Part shown: one piece after another, positions 11,301-21,400 of the stretch
How positions within the stretch are numbered: the stretch's first letter is position 1
Layout: each line of letters begins with the position of its first letter
Source of the DNA: Periconia sp. R9002
Taxonomy: Eukaryota; Ascomycota; Dothideomycetes; Pleosporales; Periconiaceae
DNA: 64,000 nt
Assembly: GCA_023627715.1 (NCBI GenBank)
Contig: JAMAHW010000005.1
Location: 248,001-312,000 of the forward strand
Direction of reading: 5' to 3'
Position numbers and translations under genes: made by a program
The notes under the pieces: generated by a model
What the model saw: the letters and a program-made list of their open reading frames with translations, nothing else
The model's database searches: none
Told to the model about the DNA's origin: nothing

Positions 11301-13473
11301 TATAGCTGGACTGGAAGAGTTCACGATGGCTTTAAAAAACCCTACATCACAGATCCTGGACCAAGGTCGACAGCAGCTCGACGCAGAAGCGCAAAAGATC
11401 GTCAAGAAACTCCACGAGGTGCTACGACCGTATCTCCTCCGTCGATTAAAGGCGGATGTCGAAAAACAGATGCCAGGAAAATACGAGCATGTGGTATACT
11501 GTAAACTCTCCAAGCGTCAACGCCAACTGTACGATGGTTTCATGGGGCGCGCTTCTACCAAGGAAATTCTCTCGTCAGGTAACTACATGTCAATCATCAA
11601 CTGTCTAATGTCGTTACGGAAGGTTTGCAACCACCCGGATCTATTCGAAACCAGAGCTATCGTGACGTCCATGGCCATGCCGAAGTCTGTTGCAGCTGAG
11701 TTTGAGATTAAAGATCTGTTGATCCGGAAAAGATTGCATGACGGTATGGAGGACAGAACAGTGAATCTCGATGCTCTCAATCTAGTATTTGCGCATCGCG
11801 AGCATACCTCGATGCTGCATGCGCGGCGATCGCAACAAATTCGCGCAACTCGGCCTCTGAAAGATCTCGTTGAGCGCCAGACGCGTCGTCTAAACCACCC
11901 AATCGAACAAGGAACCAACCAGCTCCAAGCAACGATGGCGGCAATGGCACGGAGAGAGCAGGTCGCCGTCCGAGACCATCTTCAAACTTGCCTCGACTTG
12001 ACTAGAAAGCGAACCCAGTTTATGCCACTCTATGGCAAGGGCTTGAGAGATCGACTTACTGTGGATTATATGGACTATACTTTTGGCGCTGTGGAGCCCG
12101 AGATCGAGATAACTATTGATCAGCCGTCGACATCCGGCCAGATAAATTCAACACAACAACAGCCCAAAAACCCATTTACACAGGCAATGCAGGCAAACAA
12201 AACCATTACCATAAAGAAGCCCGGTAGAAAAGGGAAGATTGGCTTCCGGCAACCAGTTCGGCCAGGTCTAGCGTCAGTTTGGTACCAGCATCAGATTGAC
12301 CTTTTCCAAGAGATGATACCGACTATAGAGCAACGCGCAGAAGCACTGCAGCCCATTATCACTAGCTTTACTTGTGTTACGCCCGCAGTTGCCGCCGATC
12401 AACTGGCACCTCTATCGCTTTCACGACGTGGGGTCGAGCTTGTAAGGTCGTCTCAAATGGCACAAACGCGGGATCCATTCCACGAACCACGAATAAGGCA
12501 ATCTATTGCTTTCCCTGATAAACGCCTTTTACAATATGATTGTGGTAAACTACAGCGCCTTGCTTCGCTCCTGCGGGACCTACAAGCCGGCGGGCATCGC
12601 GCACTTATCTTCACTCAGATGACCAAAGTTCTTGACATTCTCGAGCAGTTTCTCAACATTCACGGCCATCGCTACCTCCGACTAGACGGGGCAACTAAAG
12701 TTGAACAACGGCAGATCCTTACCGATCGCTTCAATAATGACCCGAAGATCCTATGCTTCATTCTTTCATCACGCTCTGGTGGCTTAGGTATTAACCTCAC
12801 TGGCGCCGATACCGTAATATTCTACGATCTTGACTGGAACCCCGCTATGGACAAACAATGCCAAGACCGCTCCCATCGTATTGGACAAACACGAGACGTG
12901 CACATCTACAAATTCGTCTCTGAATACACCATCGAAGCCAACATTCTGCGCAAAAGCAATCAAAAACGTCTCCTGGACGATGTCATCATTCAAAAGGGTG
13001 ACTTCACTACCGATACCTTCAACCGTGTTACATGGCGCGATGCGCTCGATGACGGCGCCGCACTTGACCTCGGCGATGAAGCCGGGGCCGCCATGGACCG
13101 TGTGTTGGGTGAAAAAGCAGGACTCCTCGGCGATGCGCGTGTTATGGGTGTTGTGGAAGATACCGAAGATCGCAACGCCGCTACAGTCGCACAAAAAGAA
13201 ATTGTCGACGAGATTCACGACGACCACGTTGATTTCAGTGAGAGCGCAAATTTAACGCCCAAGGATGCCATCACGCGCGCCGCGACATCCGAAGCAGAAG
13301 ATGTACCTGGCTTACTTCGAGGCGACAGACTGGCAAAACATGTCGACGAATACATGCTGGAGCGGTACCGCGACGAGTTTGGGCGGGAGCCGTATCGACC
13401 GCCGACCGATCGCCAGAGAAGACATCGGAAAGGGCAGGATAAGCATCGGACGCATAAGAAGAAGAGGTACTGA
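8326..13473 (+). CDS. SWR1: SWR1 chromatin-remodelling ATPase (Snf2/INO80 family helicase)
   Basis: A single uninterrupted exon of 1715 aa starts at the ATG at 8326. The frame stays open for 11 codons upstream but without an ATG. Order of parts: a Ser/Pro/Lys-rich disordered N-terminus; an HSA region at about residues 362-410 (YGHWDHVVAHALHFNKLL) that in the family binds actin and Arp4; a long acidic stretch at about 508-685; and the ATPase N-lobe with Walker A in ADEMGLGKT near 830 and the DEAH box near 935 (LDEAHNIK). A long insertion between the lobes (about 1085-1420) is typical of SWR1/INO80. The C-lobe has IFTQMTKVLDILEQFL and LDGATKVEQRQ near 1425-1460 and QDRSHRIGQT near 1512. SWR1 exchanges H2A for H2A.Z in nucleosomes as the catalytic core of the SWR-C complex. 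The C-terminus is basic and ends in KKKRY. Confidence 0.97.
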   Translation: MDVELDRRDNDEHASPTPASTSTPTATVDPASISDTSDATRGQINNEVNVDGSARPAFPSAEQTPAPSADESTTAGPPAKRRRLDDLTSRSSSSRAPSPPWKPFAADGPTTVFDNGVRKSSRVNRDPPPPPPPQPSKRSARTTIATTAKGGRTSTNTNGTPRTSGRHHGASRPAPALSTKGKQTPASSKKPPAPVQSPTRKSARQRKSSAVAPAASPSSSAVKAAVPEPSRKRSTRGRRATQPSIDEGALSSPIADSSMLDSQYSPTYEGDSSYPGPRLRIRLRKVDPPNRHPQHAPRSPKHSSFAEWLQQDDPLEGDEGQRITPEQAKEEARRRLRVVEAAESGVLSQGRCSIFRPEPAEEPPPQYGHWDHVVAHALHFNKLLRDEGTLHRKQARTIAREAVEYWKTKFKRKSQEEMDQEEAERSQLRYKQLVKDVKDAWAMVRIEIDKERVAKWEEEQLQLGHKAMDDMFNQAQEILGRNVVDSASSFVSEDRDTEGEGPDFESASEASDEVNHDENMSSSSDSEAGAENDEDADLTAEQLRAKYGQLPDLPDDESDDDDEEEDEDEEREEGQEEGDGDDQATPEPTPDPDLEMRDMSEALEDGAVQTNGFHHSENEDEDKPGYIDPATVELDKVDDALLDSEDGDNVSGSGSEAWSSDQEDEEEDEGDDEQSESGSEEEEDMGMMGFLAPNDLRKLKEAAKSVVNEKTGADDPSVVNGTNGHNYDDEQHAEEQPYTNGDSHMDIDKGYTNGESAAHQPAPSIEVDESEPIQEIPRENIASANRSRHSSSPPRTEIPSLLRGTLREYQHGGLDWLANLYDSETNGILADEMGLGKTIQTISLLAYIAVNRGKWGPHLVVVPTSVMLNWEMEFKKFLPGFRILTYYGDINERKRKRIGWRNTGRDMINVVITSYQLILQDAAAFKMRAWQYLILDEAHNIKNFKSQRWQTMLNLRTERRLLLTGTPLQNNIDELWSLLYFLMPAGFAGEGRIAGLEEFTMALKNPTSQILDQGRQQLDAEAQKIVKKLHEVLRPYLLRRLKADVEKQMPGKYEHVVYCKLSKRQRQLYDGFMGRASTKEILSSGNYMSIINCLMSLRKVCNHPDLFETRAIVTSMAMPKSVAAEFEIKDLLIRKRLHDGMEDRTVNLDALNLVFAHREHTSMLHARRSQQIRATRPLKDLVERQTRRLNHPIEQGTNQLQATMAAMARREQVAVRDHLQTCLDLTRKRTQFMPLYGKGLRDRLTVDYMDYTFGAVEPEIEITIDQPSTSGQINSTQQQPKNPFTQAMQANKTITIKKPGRKGKIGFRQPVRPGLASVWYQHQIDLFQEMIPTIEQRAEALQPIITSFTCVTPAVAADQLAPLSLSRRGVELVRSSQMAQTRDPFHEPRIRQSIAFPDKRLLQYDCGKLQRLASLLRDLQAGGHRALIFTQMTKVLDILEQFLNIHGHRYLRLDGATKVEQRQILTDRFNNDPKILCFILSSRSGGLGINLTGADTVIFYDLDWNPAMDKQCQDRSHRIGQTRDVHIYKFVSEYTIEANILRKSNQKRLLDDVIIQKGDFTTDTFNRVTWRDALDDGAALDLGDEAGAAMDRVLGEKAGLLGDARVMGVVEDTEDRNAATVAQKEIVDEIHDDHVDFSESANLTPKDAITRAATSEAEDVPGLLRGDRLAKHVDEYMLERYRDEFGREPYRPPTDRQRRHRKGQDKHRTHKKKRY

Positions 13474-15575
13474 ACGAAAATGCTCATTATCTTCCCTCTT
13501 TCTTGCACTTTTGTTTTTGGCAGCAGGGTGGACATGGCGTACATACCTATTTTTTCATCTCATCTTAATTAGCATAAGCCTTTGTTTCCATGTTAGTCTA
13601 TAAACCCCACCTACCACTGTTGTGGTTTTCTAGAAACAAAACATGAATCCTGTGCCCTCCCAGGGGAACAGTAAGGCATTGGGAATCTAGCAAATAGCAT
13701 TCAGCAGTTATCAAGCATGTAAGCATGGATAGGGGAAGCACTTCAGCGTGCAATGAAAACGGAAAGGGCAGTGTAAAATGTATTAGTAGTATTATTAGCA
13801 GCAATTAGCCAACCGGCCATGACCTTCGTTTTGTACTGTCTTCCCACAATGTGTTGTTGAGACCCTTGTATGATATACGTTTTTGAATGATGAATAATAC
13901 TTGCGAGTTTGGTGTTTTTTGTGTTTGAATGAAAGTGGAAATATTATTCGTGGGACGCGGAGACACCTCTCTAAGTTGCCGATGTCGTATTATGGCATTG
14001 TTCCAGACATCAAAAGCCGAAAGGTTGATGCAGCAATTTCAGAAACCTAGATAGACGACTTGAGCTAAACGCTCAATTTGCTTATCCAACAAACTCGTAA
14101 CCTTCAACCTGGGAATTTTCCTCGGTATACATGTTTTCGCTGTGGAATGCTTTCGAGGCTTCACGGTTCTCACCGCTTGAGTTGAAACCATCGGACAAAG
14201 AGGTGAGAGAGATATTATCTCCTGTGTCATCAACAGTATAGGCTCTATGACTATGTAATTGAGAACGACGCAAGCTTTTATATGTTCGAGAAGCTCCCTT
14301 CGACAAGTAATACATCAACCTAGCGCAGTATCTATAGCAATTATCAATATTAACGTGACATTGGTTTGCCTGTATATGTAAGTCCTAGATGAGGACGTTT
14401 TATGTAATTTCTGTACCTCATGTTGATACTGCGAATGATTCCATTCACACATTTGCGATGAACAAGAAAATTGGATGATTTGATATGGCTTACAACTGAT
14501 CTCTACTGCAGCTCTGGGCGACTGTTAAGCTGTGATTATATCTTGTTAAAGGAACGTAATCGTGAGAGATTGAGAAATTACTCAGTGCGGCCCGAAGCGC
14601 ATCGAAACTCGTTTATTTCAAGCATCTCTCTCACCTGCAGATGTTTCCTCTTACTTCTTTCATTGCCACTGTGTCCTAAACATTTTCTAATGATAGCTCC
14701 CCAACAATGCCAGAGAAATAGATTTTCAAGTAATTCGGTACATTTAATATGTACATTCAGCGCTGTAGGTCTGCGCTATGCATATCATTGTGTCTTTATC
14801 ATGAGTAAAGTAGCGGAGGGAAGCCAAGAGCTACAGTTCATGTAATTATTGCCGCAATAAGACCACGAAGAATGTACTTACTATATCAAAGCAAGTCAAA
14901 AACTGGCATGCAAAAGAACAACGTAAAGAATGGCAGATGCAAAAGCTACGACGTTGATATTACGTTGAGATGCCCTATTTACAGATGTCTCTAATTTTTC
15001 GACCCCCATTACCAGCACTATCATTTAGGGTTCGATAAAATTAAGAACTGCTGCCACAAAAATCAGATCATCAGCGGTATCAATCCCATGTCATGAATGT
15101 ATCCTACAGTACGTGCTTAGTTGGGAATATGTAGACGGGGGAATTCTTGAACCACACAAGGGTCAGTACGGAGTCATTTCCTCCCCATAGTTTCAATGAA
15201 ACCATTCGTTATCTACTATTACTAAGACCATCCTAGAAGTTCGCTAAAGGGTTACTTTCAATGGTGCTCAACATTGTACGATTACGTGGCCTTCACAAAT
15301 CTAGGAATATATCAAGACAATGCAAAAAAACTCATACTGAGAAACGGCGTCTCCGACATGTACTGTGGGTCTATCTGGTGAGCTAATCTAATAAACTAGC
15401 TGTACAAAGTCCCTCCCTGGTTTGGATCACAATACACCAAAAAATATGCAACTGCTATCCGATGCCGTGTTCGATGCATGAACATCTCGAAAAGGTTAAT
15501 CGAGCGATGGCAAGCTAAAGAAGTTGGGTACTTAGTCAGAAACAAATCAAAGAATGCTCTGCTGAAGAAGAGCTT
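13474..15575. other. Long AT-rich intergenic stretch
   Basis: About 2.1 kb between convergent gene ends (SWR1 and the acidic protein). Only short frames with no recognisable content occur, and no repeat or RNA gene was found by eye. Confidence 0.5.
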
Positions 15576-16799
15576 TCAGTGATGACTCAGGGAGCCGTTC
15601 CCCCGTACCATCAGGTTTTTTCGCTCCTGCTTAACCTTGTAGGTTGACTTGCCACTTTTCTTTCCCTTTCCCTTGCTTTTGAGAAGCCTTAGAAGCTTCT
15701 TGTTGGTTGGTTGGGGGGGGGGGTGTGAAGGTTGTGAAGGTTTTGAAACTGAGCTCTCCTTTTCTTCTGCACCGCCCATGCCTTTACGAATGACAGCATT
15801 CTGCTTTCCAGACGTGACCGTATCTCTCAATTTTCCGAAAGGATTATCTTCATCTACCGGCTTTCCATGACGCTCCAGCTGTTGGTTTTTGTATTCTTGT
15901 GTCTTAGTCCAGTCCAGCTGATCCTGGTGTATGAAATCGCATTCGCACCGATTGCATGGTGCATATGCGTCAGGATTTTTGAGATAAGCCCACTCAGCTG
16001 TACAATACTCGTCGTAGAGAGGTGCTTTGCGTTTGAATTTGTTGGCAATATTGTCATCTCCAGCCAGATTCTCGACAGTGAAGGGCGCAGAAAAAGGCGT
16101 TATGTGGTTCGATTCAGCGTTCACATCATCCTCAGACTCTGCGAATGATGTCGACGCTGGGTTCATAGTGAAAGAACCATCAGCGGAGGATGTGCCATGT
16201 TGGCTGGAATACAAGTCCACATCCTCGACCGGAGGACCACGGCTGTTTCCGGCGTTTAGCTCTATTCCCGGGTTATCTTCATCAACTAGATCCGTGGAAC
16301 CTGGATCAGGCTTGTGTGCACGCGTGGGGCTCTTGAGCGCGATAGTTCCGTCATTCTCGTCACTGATTAACGATTTGATAACCTTTTCATGCTGCAAATC
16401 ATCTGCGGGCTGACGGTCCTCATTCTCGTCCGGATCGTTGAAAAGGGACCAACAGTCATCATCGTCATCTGAACCGGTTAGTGGAATTGAAGAGTGACCT
16501 AAACCACCGGATAAGGACTTGGTACCAGAGTCATTTTGTTCAGTGGTGTCTTCACCCGTTGTTTCGGCGTTCTCAACTGAACTAGTGTTCTGAGTAGATG
16601 AAATCGGAGTAGTAGGGGGTGTCCGACTCAGATAATTCAAGGAGGTATTAATAGGACGGGTTGGACCATCCGCTTGAACCCCTTTATGAAAGGAGGAAGG
16701 GGAGGAGGGGCTACGCTTTGGTAGAGAAGTCTGGCTTGCACACGATACGGGTACTTACGAGACCGACCGCGGCGCAGTCACGTCAATGGGTGCGGGCAT
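15576..16799 (-). CDS. Acidic hypothetical protein with a Cys cluster and basic tail, two exons
   Basis: Exon 1 is 16799-16759 and exon 2 is 16710-15576, with a 48-bp intron (GTAAGT donor, GTAG acceptor). The joined product is 391 aa and begins MPAPIDVTAPRSVSPSSPSS. Residues up to about 230 are Ser/Thr/Asp/Glu-rich and look disordered, with repeated DDDDD/EDE patches. A more ordered segment follows (KRKAPLYDEYCTAEWAYLKNP) with Cys spaced C-x15-C-x2-C-x-C, then DFIHQDQLDWTKTQEYKNQQ. The C-terminus is Pro-rich and then strongly basic (LLKSKGKGKKSGKSTYKVKQERK), which suggests nuclear or nucleic-acid association. I do not recognise the family. An 11-base C run (G run on the plus strand, 15713-15723) lies in the coding part before the basic tail. 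Confidence 0.75.
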
Positions 16800-17479
16800 G
16801 ACCACAAAATGCTACTTGACTGTTCTACTTAGTAACTTATCCTGAAGACAATTGCTTGGGTTAGACTTACGACTTGGATGACCAAAGGGTTGTGGTTGAT
16901 GGGAGGTTAATGGTGGTTTTGACGAGTAAACGCAGACCAGAAGAACTTAAATAAGAGTGGCACCAGAGTCCGTTTGCATGGCCGCACCCCCGCCCGCCTA
17001 GTCGCGCCTTCTCTCACCTTTCACTCACCTTTTCACTCACTGTGCACGGACGTCGGGACACTACCCTGCCTTGGCGTGGAGGTGGCTCGAGCTTCAGCAG
17101 TATATGAACAGAGCAACCCTTTGCTTTTCCAATTTCTCTCCTCAGATCCCCACAACCATGGCTGCCGCACAACCATGATTGACTCATACAGAGGACTGAT
17201 GCAACACCCCAGGTCTGGGCACTGATATTCAACCCCTGGTTGTGTTCAGCAGCTTCTTTGCATGAGTTCGACAAGATTTGTCGATGGGGTCAGGCCGGTG
17301 GGTTTCGCTAGGCCATATCCCTCTCTCGTCATCCATTAAACTGGACCGTTCGGAGGGACTGCGCGGTGGGTATTGTCTTGTCAATTGACACGTGGTGTGT
17401 ATTGCGCGGTGGGGACGGTACGTATTATTCCTAATCATCTTTCTTTCATTATCACAGACTGACTTTACCTAGACTTGAC

Positions 17480-17790
17480 AATACTCCACTTGCCGCTGTT
17501 TGCAACAATGGGTTATCCTTACTGGGTCCAGCAGACGCTTTGCCTTTGAAGAGCATTGCGTGGACCAAGGAAGATGTCTGAGATATTGGAGCTTCTCCGA
17601 AGTTTCCTGATAGGCCGAAAGGTCCATGACAATATTGTTGCAGGCAGAGGCGTCCGGCGTCGGCGAGAATGCTCTGTGTTCTCAAACCCATATCGAGAGG
17701 ATGCGGCCTTTCGATCCCCTCCTCTATTCTCTATTTCTTTTGTCTTCTCAGCCCCCACAGCATTGTCGCGCGCGCGGGCAATGGCTGGCC
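17480..17790 (+). repeat. Diverged direct repeat, copy 1
   Basis: This block shares collinear identical words with copy 2: CCACTTGCCGCT at 17486, GATAGGCCGAAAGGTCCATG at 17609-17628 and GGATGCGGCCTT at 17699-17710. A similar GCGCGCGGGCA word follows near 17765. Spacing between matches drifts from about 546 to 607 bp, so small insertions separate the copies. No terminal repeats or coding capacity were found. The borders are approximate. Confidence 0.55.
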
Positions 17791-18029
17791 AGGGATCCAG
17801 ACGATCGGTCATTGCATGCAGACTTTATGCCCACAGAGCTACACGAGTAGATTCGCTGGTTTGCACGGATAATGGCTGCTGCATGACTTAGATCGTTTGA
17901 CATCCAGGTTCGAAAATTTCGATCGAAAAGGCGTGACCAGGGGGTATGACCCGGCGCTGGGCACCACCGTTGGGTATGTTGGGCCATTTCACCCTCGGCT
18001 GTGGTGTCATGAGCGTGGGGATAGATCTG

Positions 18030-18400
18030 GTCTTCCACTTGCCGCTTCGATCATACCAGAGGCTTCCCTCACTTCACGTTGTTGTACTTCGGGCCGTTGT
18101 AAGACACAACGTGCTGAATATGCCTGCGATATGGAATCTTCTCTGAAGGTTTCCGATAGGCCGAAAGGTCCATGGCAATTGGTATGTATCGGAGACGGAT
18201 CCCAACTTTGGCAGGGGATTGGGAACAGCAATGTTGCCCGATCCTTAAACCCTCGCAACAACGACGGATGCGGCCTTGATGCTCAACTCCCTCCTGTTGT
18301 AACCCGTGTCAGATCCATCGAAGCACGGAGGCAAGACGAGCTTCTTTTGGAGTCTTGCTGCCACACTGTCAAGCGCGCGGGCAGTGTTGAAGGTTTAGGG
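18030..18400 (+). repeat. Diverged direct repeat, copy 2
   Basis: This block carries the same words in the same order as copy 1: CCACTTGCCGCT at 18035, GATAGGCCGAAAGGTCCATG at 18155-18174, GGATGCGGCCTT at 18266-18277, and a GCGCGCGGGCA word near 18373. It may be an old local duplication or two copies of a degraded element. Confidence 0.55.
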
Positions 18401-18877
18401 CTTTCAACGAGTCCTGAGCCTGCGGCTCTTGAGTATCCAGTCTCTTCACGGAGATGTCAATATCCATACTCTTGAGTGGCTCGGACCACAATTGTTTTTT
18501 TCATTGAGTCTTGATCGGTTATCGATCCGGCTTGAGGAAGATGATTTGTTGCTGAACCTGGTCGACGGGACTACCAATCACCCAAGACGACTTCATATTC
18601 GAGAGTCAATAGTTGTCAACGAACATCCACTTACAGAAAATAGGAAAAGTGTTCACTGGCGTATTTCTATCATTGCTAAAAACCTCAAACCAAACACATC
18701 GATGCATGTAAGTTTTACTGACGTGGAGTACGGTGTGGACGTCGACTGCGATTGAGCAAAGCTGAAGTAAGTCTCGCTTTGAGTTTTCCTTTTTCCCCCA
18801 CCCGACTTGTACCAGAGCGACACTGAATAGAATCAAAGACGTAGATATGTATAATTACAAAGTGTTTTCCAGAGGAT

Positions 18878-18897
18878 TGTACAATGTACATTGTACA
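18878..18897. repeat. Perfect 20-bp palindrome
   Basis: TGTACAATGTACATTGTACA equals its own reverse complement and is followed directly by further TGTACA-like sequence. It lies about 2 kb upstream of the unknown acidic protein gene and downstream of the ThrRS gene. It could be a dimeric factor site or chance. No function is shown. Confidence 0.6.
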
Positions 18898-19281
18898 TGT
18901 ACACGTGCTCAGCATCGCAAACGATGTTCGTCTCAAACGAGGTCGGAGAAGGAGAATCCAAACTCCGCCGGCTCGCTCACCCAAATCGAGGCTAGCGTTT
19001 TCCCCATACGGAATCCAGTACCTTTACCTCTGCAACTGCACGTAGTAATAGGTGCGTCTACTGCCCTAGCAGCATAAACAGTACTGATGGATGATTGGTT
19101 GATGTTACACAGGCTTTGATTTTCAAATCCTGCCAACCATGCAAAGGAAAACATTTGAAGGGACCAATGTGTAGGGTGCATACATAGCAATCGAAGTCGC
19201 ATATATTACATAAAAAGGATGTTCTACAAAGAAGGCGCAAGTATGATACATAACTCCAATACCGTTCGTTTCCTTTCTAGC

Positions 19282-20907
19282 TCACAGGTACGTATCCACC
19301 ATGCGCTCGAAAAACTTTCTCGCCTGCGCAACCTCCAATCCAACATTGACTTGGCCCTTTGACCTATCGTCATCACCCAATTCGCGACCTAATGTATCCT
19401 GTAGGGCAAGTACTGCAGCAGCTTCATTCGGATGATTCGCAAATTGCAAGCGCAAGCTCTGATTAGCCATTTCTCTCGTTCCTGCCACGATAATGTGATT
19501 GTATTTCTTCAGTCTCGCTTCAGCAATCTTCTTAGCTAGCGAACGGTTGCTTGTGTCGATATCTATGGGGAGGTGAGTAGTCGAGAGAGGCTGTGGTTGT
19601 GGTTTTGATGAGGATGAATTATTGGCGGGGGATGATGAGTGAACACCGGACAGTACAGATTGGATGTGGGACACGTAGTCTAGAAGTTGGGGATCGGAGT
19701 TGAGAGATAGAACGATGGCAGGGCGGGGAGACAGCCAGAATGGGTATTTTCCAGCGTAGTGTTCGATGAGGAGGGCCATGAAACGTTCGAGCGAGCCGTA
19801 TATGGCGCGGTGGATAATAACTGGTCTCCGGTGGGCGACATCTAACGATTCATCTGCAATGGACGCAGAGGGTGATTCCAGTTCCTGTGGGGAGGCTGAA
19901 TATCGTAGGTCAAAGCGTTGGGGAAGTTGAAAGTCAAGTTGGATGGTGGCGGTTTGGTGCTCTTTCCCATTGGCGTCTTTAAGGATGATGTCGATTTTGG
20001 GACCGTAGAATGCGCCATCTCCTTCGTTCACAGCCCACTCCCGACCACTGCTATCGAGGGCATCTGTCAACTGGCTCTCGGCTCGATCCCACTCGTCTAC
20101 TGTACCTATGAAATGGTCCTTGGGCCGCGTCGAAAGGAGGAGTTTGTATGGTCCCAGCCCAAAAGTGTCGTAGACCATACCGACAAACTGCAGGGTGGAT
20201 CTTATCTCTGACAAAATCTGGTCCGGCCGGCAGAAAATATGTGCATCATCCTGGTGGAAGCGGCGTACCCGTGTGAGTCCGGTCAATGCCCCCGATATCT
20301 CGTTTCGATGCAGAGCACTGAAGTCAGCATACCTCACGGGGAGATCCCGGTAGCTGGCTATTTTCTCCGCAAATAAGAGACAGTGTCCAGGGCAGTTCAT
20401 TGGCTTTAGGCCGAACTCTTCGTCCTGGCCTACTTGAGCGTCCTCTGTCTTCCCCGATGCGCCACGTCCCTGGACACTGAACATATCCTCTGCATAATTA
20501 TCCCAGTGGCCCGACTTCTGCCATAACGACTTTTTATATATTGTGGGCGTTATGACCTCCTGATAGCCAAACTGCGGGTATTGAGCTCGGAGAAAAGCTT
20601 GGAGTTTCTGGAAGACGTATGCGCCATTGGGAAGGAGAAGCGGTGAGCCGGGAGAATATGGAGAGGTCGTGAAGAGATTGTGGGTTTGCGCAAGGGTTCT
20701 ATGGTCGGTCGAGGGCGTAGATGGGTCGGATGTGGTAGGATTGAGGGTTGCTTCGCGGGTATGCTTCTCGGAATGCTGGATTTGCTGGGGAGCAGAGCAA
20801 GAACAGCTGCGCGCAGGCAAGCCACTGTGCTGGATGTGCGGTCGGGAACGTAGTTGAACGCGTGTGGCAGCGCGCAGAGCACAGGAGAGCTGCCCCAGTC
20901 GCGGCAT
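19282..20907 (-). CDS. MST1: Mitochondrial threonyl-tRNA synthetase
   Basis: A single exon of 541 aa from the ATG at 20907. The N-terminal about 70 residues are rich in Arg, Ser, Gln and His and act as a likely mitochondrial presequence. The class II catalytic core follows: motif 1 region (GYQEVITPTIYKKSLWQKSGHW), the zinc/active-site segment MNCPGHCLLF, motif 2 (RNEISGALTGLTRVRRFHQDDAHIF) and motif 3 (IHRAIYGSLERFMALLIEH). An anticodon-binding domain occupies the last about 150 residues. The TGS and editing domains of cytosolic ThrRS are absent, which is the build of yeast Mst1. The enzyme charges mitochondrial tRNA-Thr. The anticodon domain carries a Ser/Pro/Gln insertion (HSSSPANNSSSSKPQPQP). 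The gene is divergent from the next one. Confidence 0.95.
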   Translation of the reverse strand: MPRLGQLSCALRAATRVQLRSRPHIQHSGLPARSCSCSAPQQIQHSEKHTREATLNPTTSDPSTPSTDHRTLAQTHNLFTTSPYSPGSPLLLPNGAYVFQKLQAFLRAQYPQFGYQEVITPTIYKKSLWQKSGHWDNYAEDMFSVQGRGASGKTEDAQVGQDEEFGLKPMNCPGHCLLFAEKIASYRDLPVRYADFSALHRNEISGALTGLTRVRRFHQDDAHIFCRPDQILSEIRSTLQFVGMVYDTFGLGPYKLLLSTRPKDHFIGTVDEWDRAESQLTDALDSSGREWAVNEGDGAFYGPKIDIILKDANGKEHQTATIQLDFQLPQRFDLRYSASPQELESPSASIADESLDVAHRRPVIIHRAIYGSLERFMALLIEHYAGKYPFWLSPRPAIVLSLNSDPQLLDYVSHIQSVLSGVHSSSPANNSSSSKPQPQPLSTTHLPIDIDTSNRSLAKKIAEARLKKYNHIIVAGTREMANQSLRLQFANHPNEAAAVLALQDTLGRELGDDDRSKGQVNVGLEVAQARKFFERMVDTYL

Positions 20908-21400
20908 GAGGAGATATGAGTTCCCTTCAAACGTCCGTTACAATAAACATTGAACTTGAGTTTCTAACATGGGGCTGTTGACGGTTAGCCTTATGTGGCT
21001 AGCGGCTCGGCGCGCATCGTCGAAAGCAGCAGGGTAGGTAATGACGTCGCGCGTCGCATTCCACAGAGTACAACCGCAGATCTCACAAGTGTGCGTTTTG
21101 TGCTTCACTGCAGTACACCGTTTAAATATGATCGTATAAACTCTCCTGAGTATTATCTGCCTTCATCCTATGACTATTCATCGCAGGCGAAACAGCATGC
21201 TCTGTATTCTTTACTGAATAAACGATATCTTTTCCGGAAGCTCCTGGCCCCTTGTCTACTCGTTGGTTTGACAGTGACAAAACGCATAAATATCATTGGT
21301 TCCTCCACGTTATAATAAACAGCGGTGCCATTTCTTGCCTGCCTGGTACAACCTTTCCACGTCGGCCCACTCTCCCTCTACATTCGCGCACCCACAAGCT
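20908..21400. promoter_or_regulatory. Divergent promoter region (ThrRS / membrane protein)
   Basis: About 490 bp separates two divergent start codons. No specific motif is claimed. Confidence 0.4.

Larger units (their letters stand above)
16800..19281. other. Intergenic stretch with diverged direct duplication
   Basis: About 2.5 kb without a supportable gene. It contains the two diverged copies at about 17480-17790 and 18030-18400 listed separately, and a perfect 20-bp palindrome at 18878-18897. Short frames here mirror one another because of the duplication and carry no known domain. Confidence 0.5.

Noticed and set aside
14471..14845. 124-codon plus-strand frame in the gap after SWR1
   Set aside because: No recognisable domain or splice partners; composition looks like AT-rich non-coding DNA.
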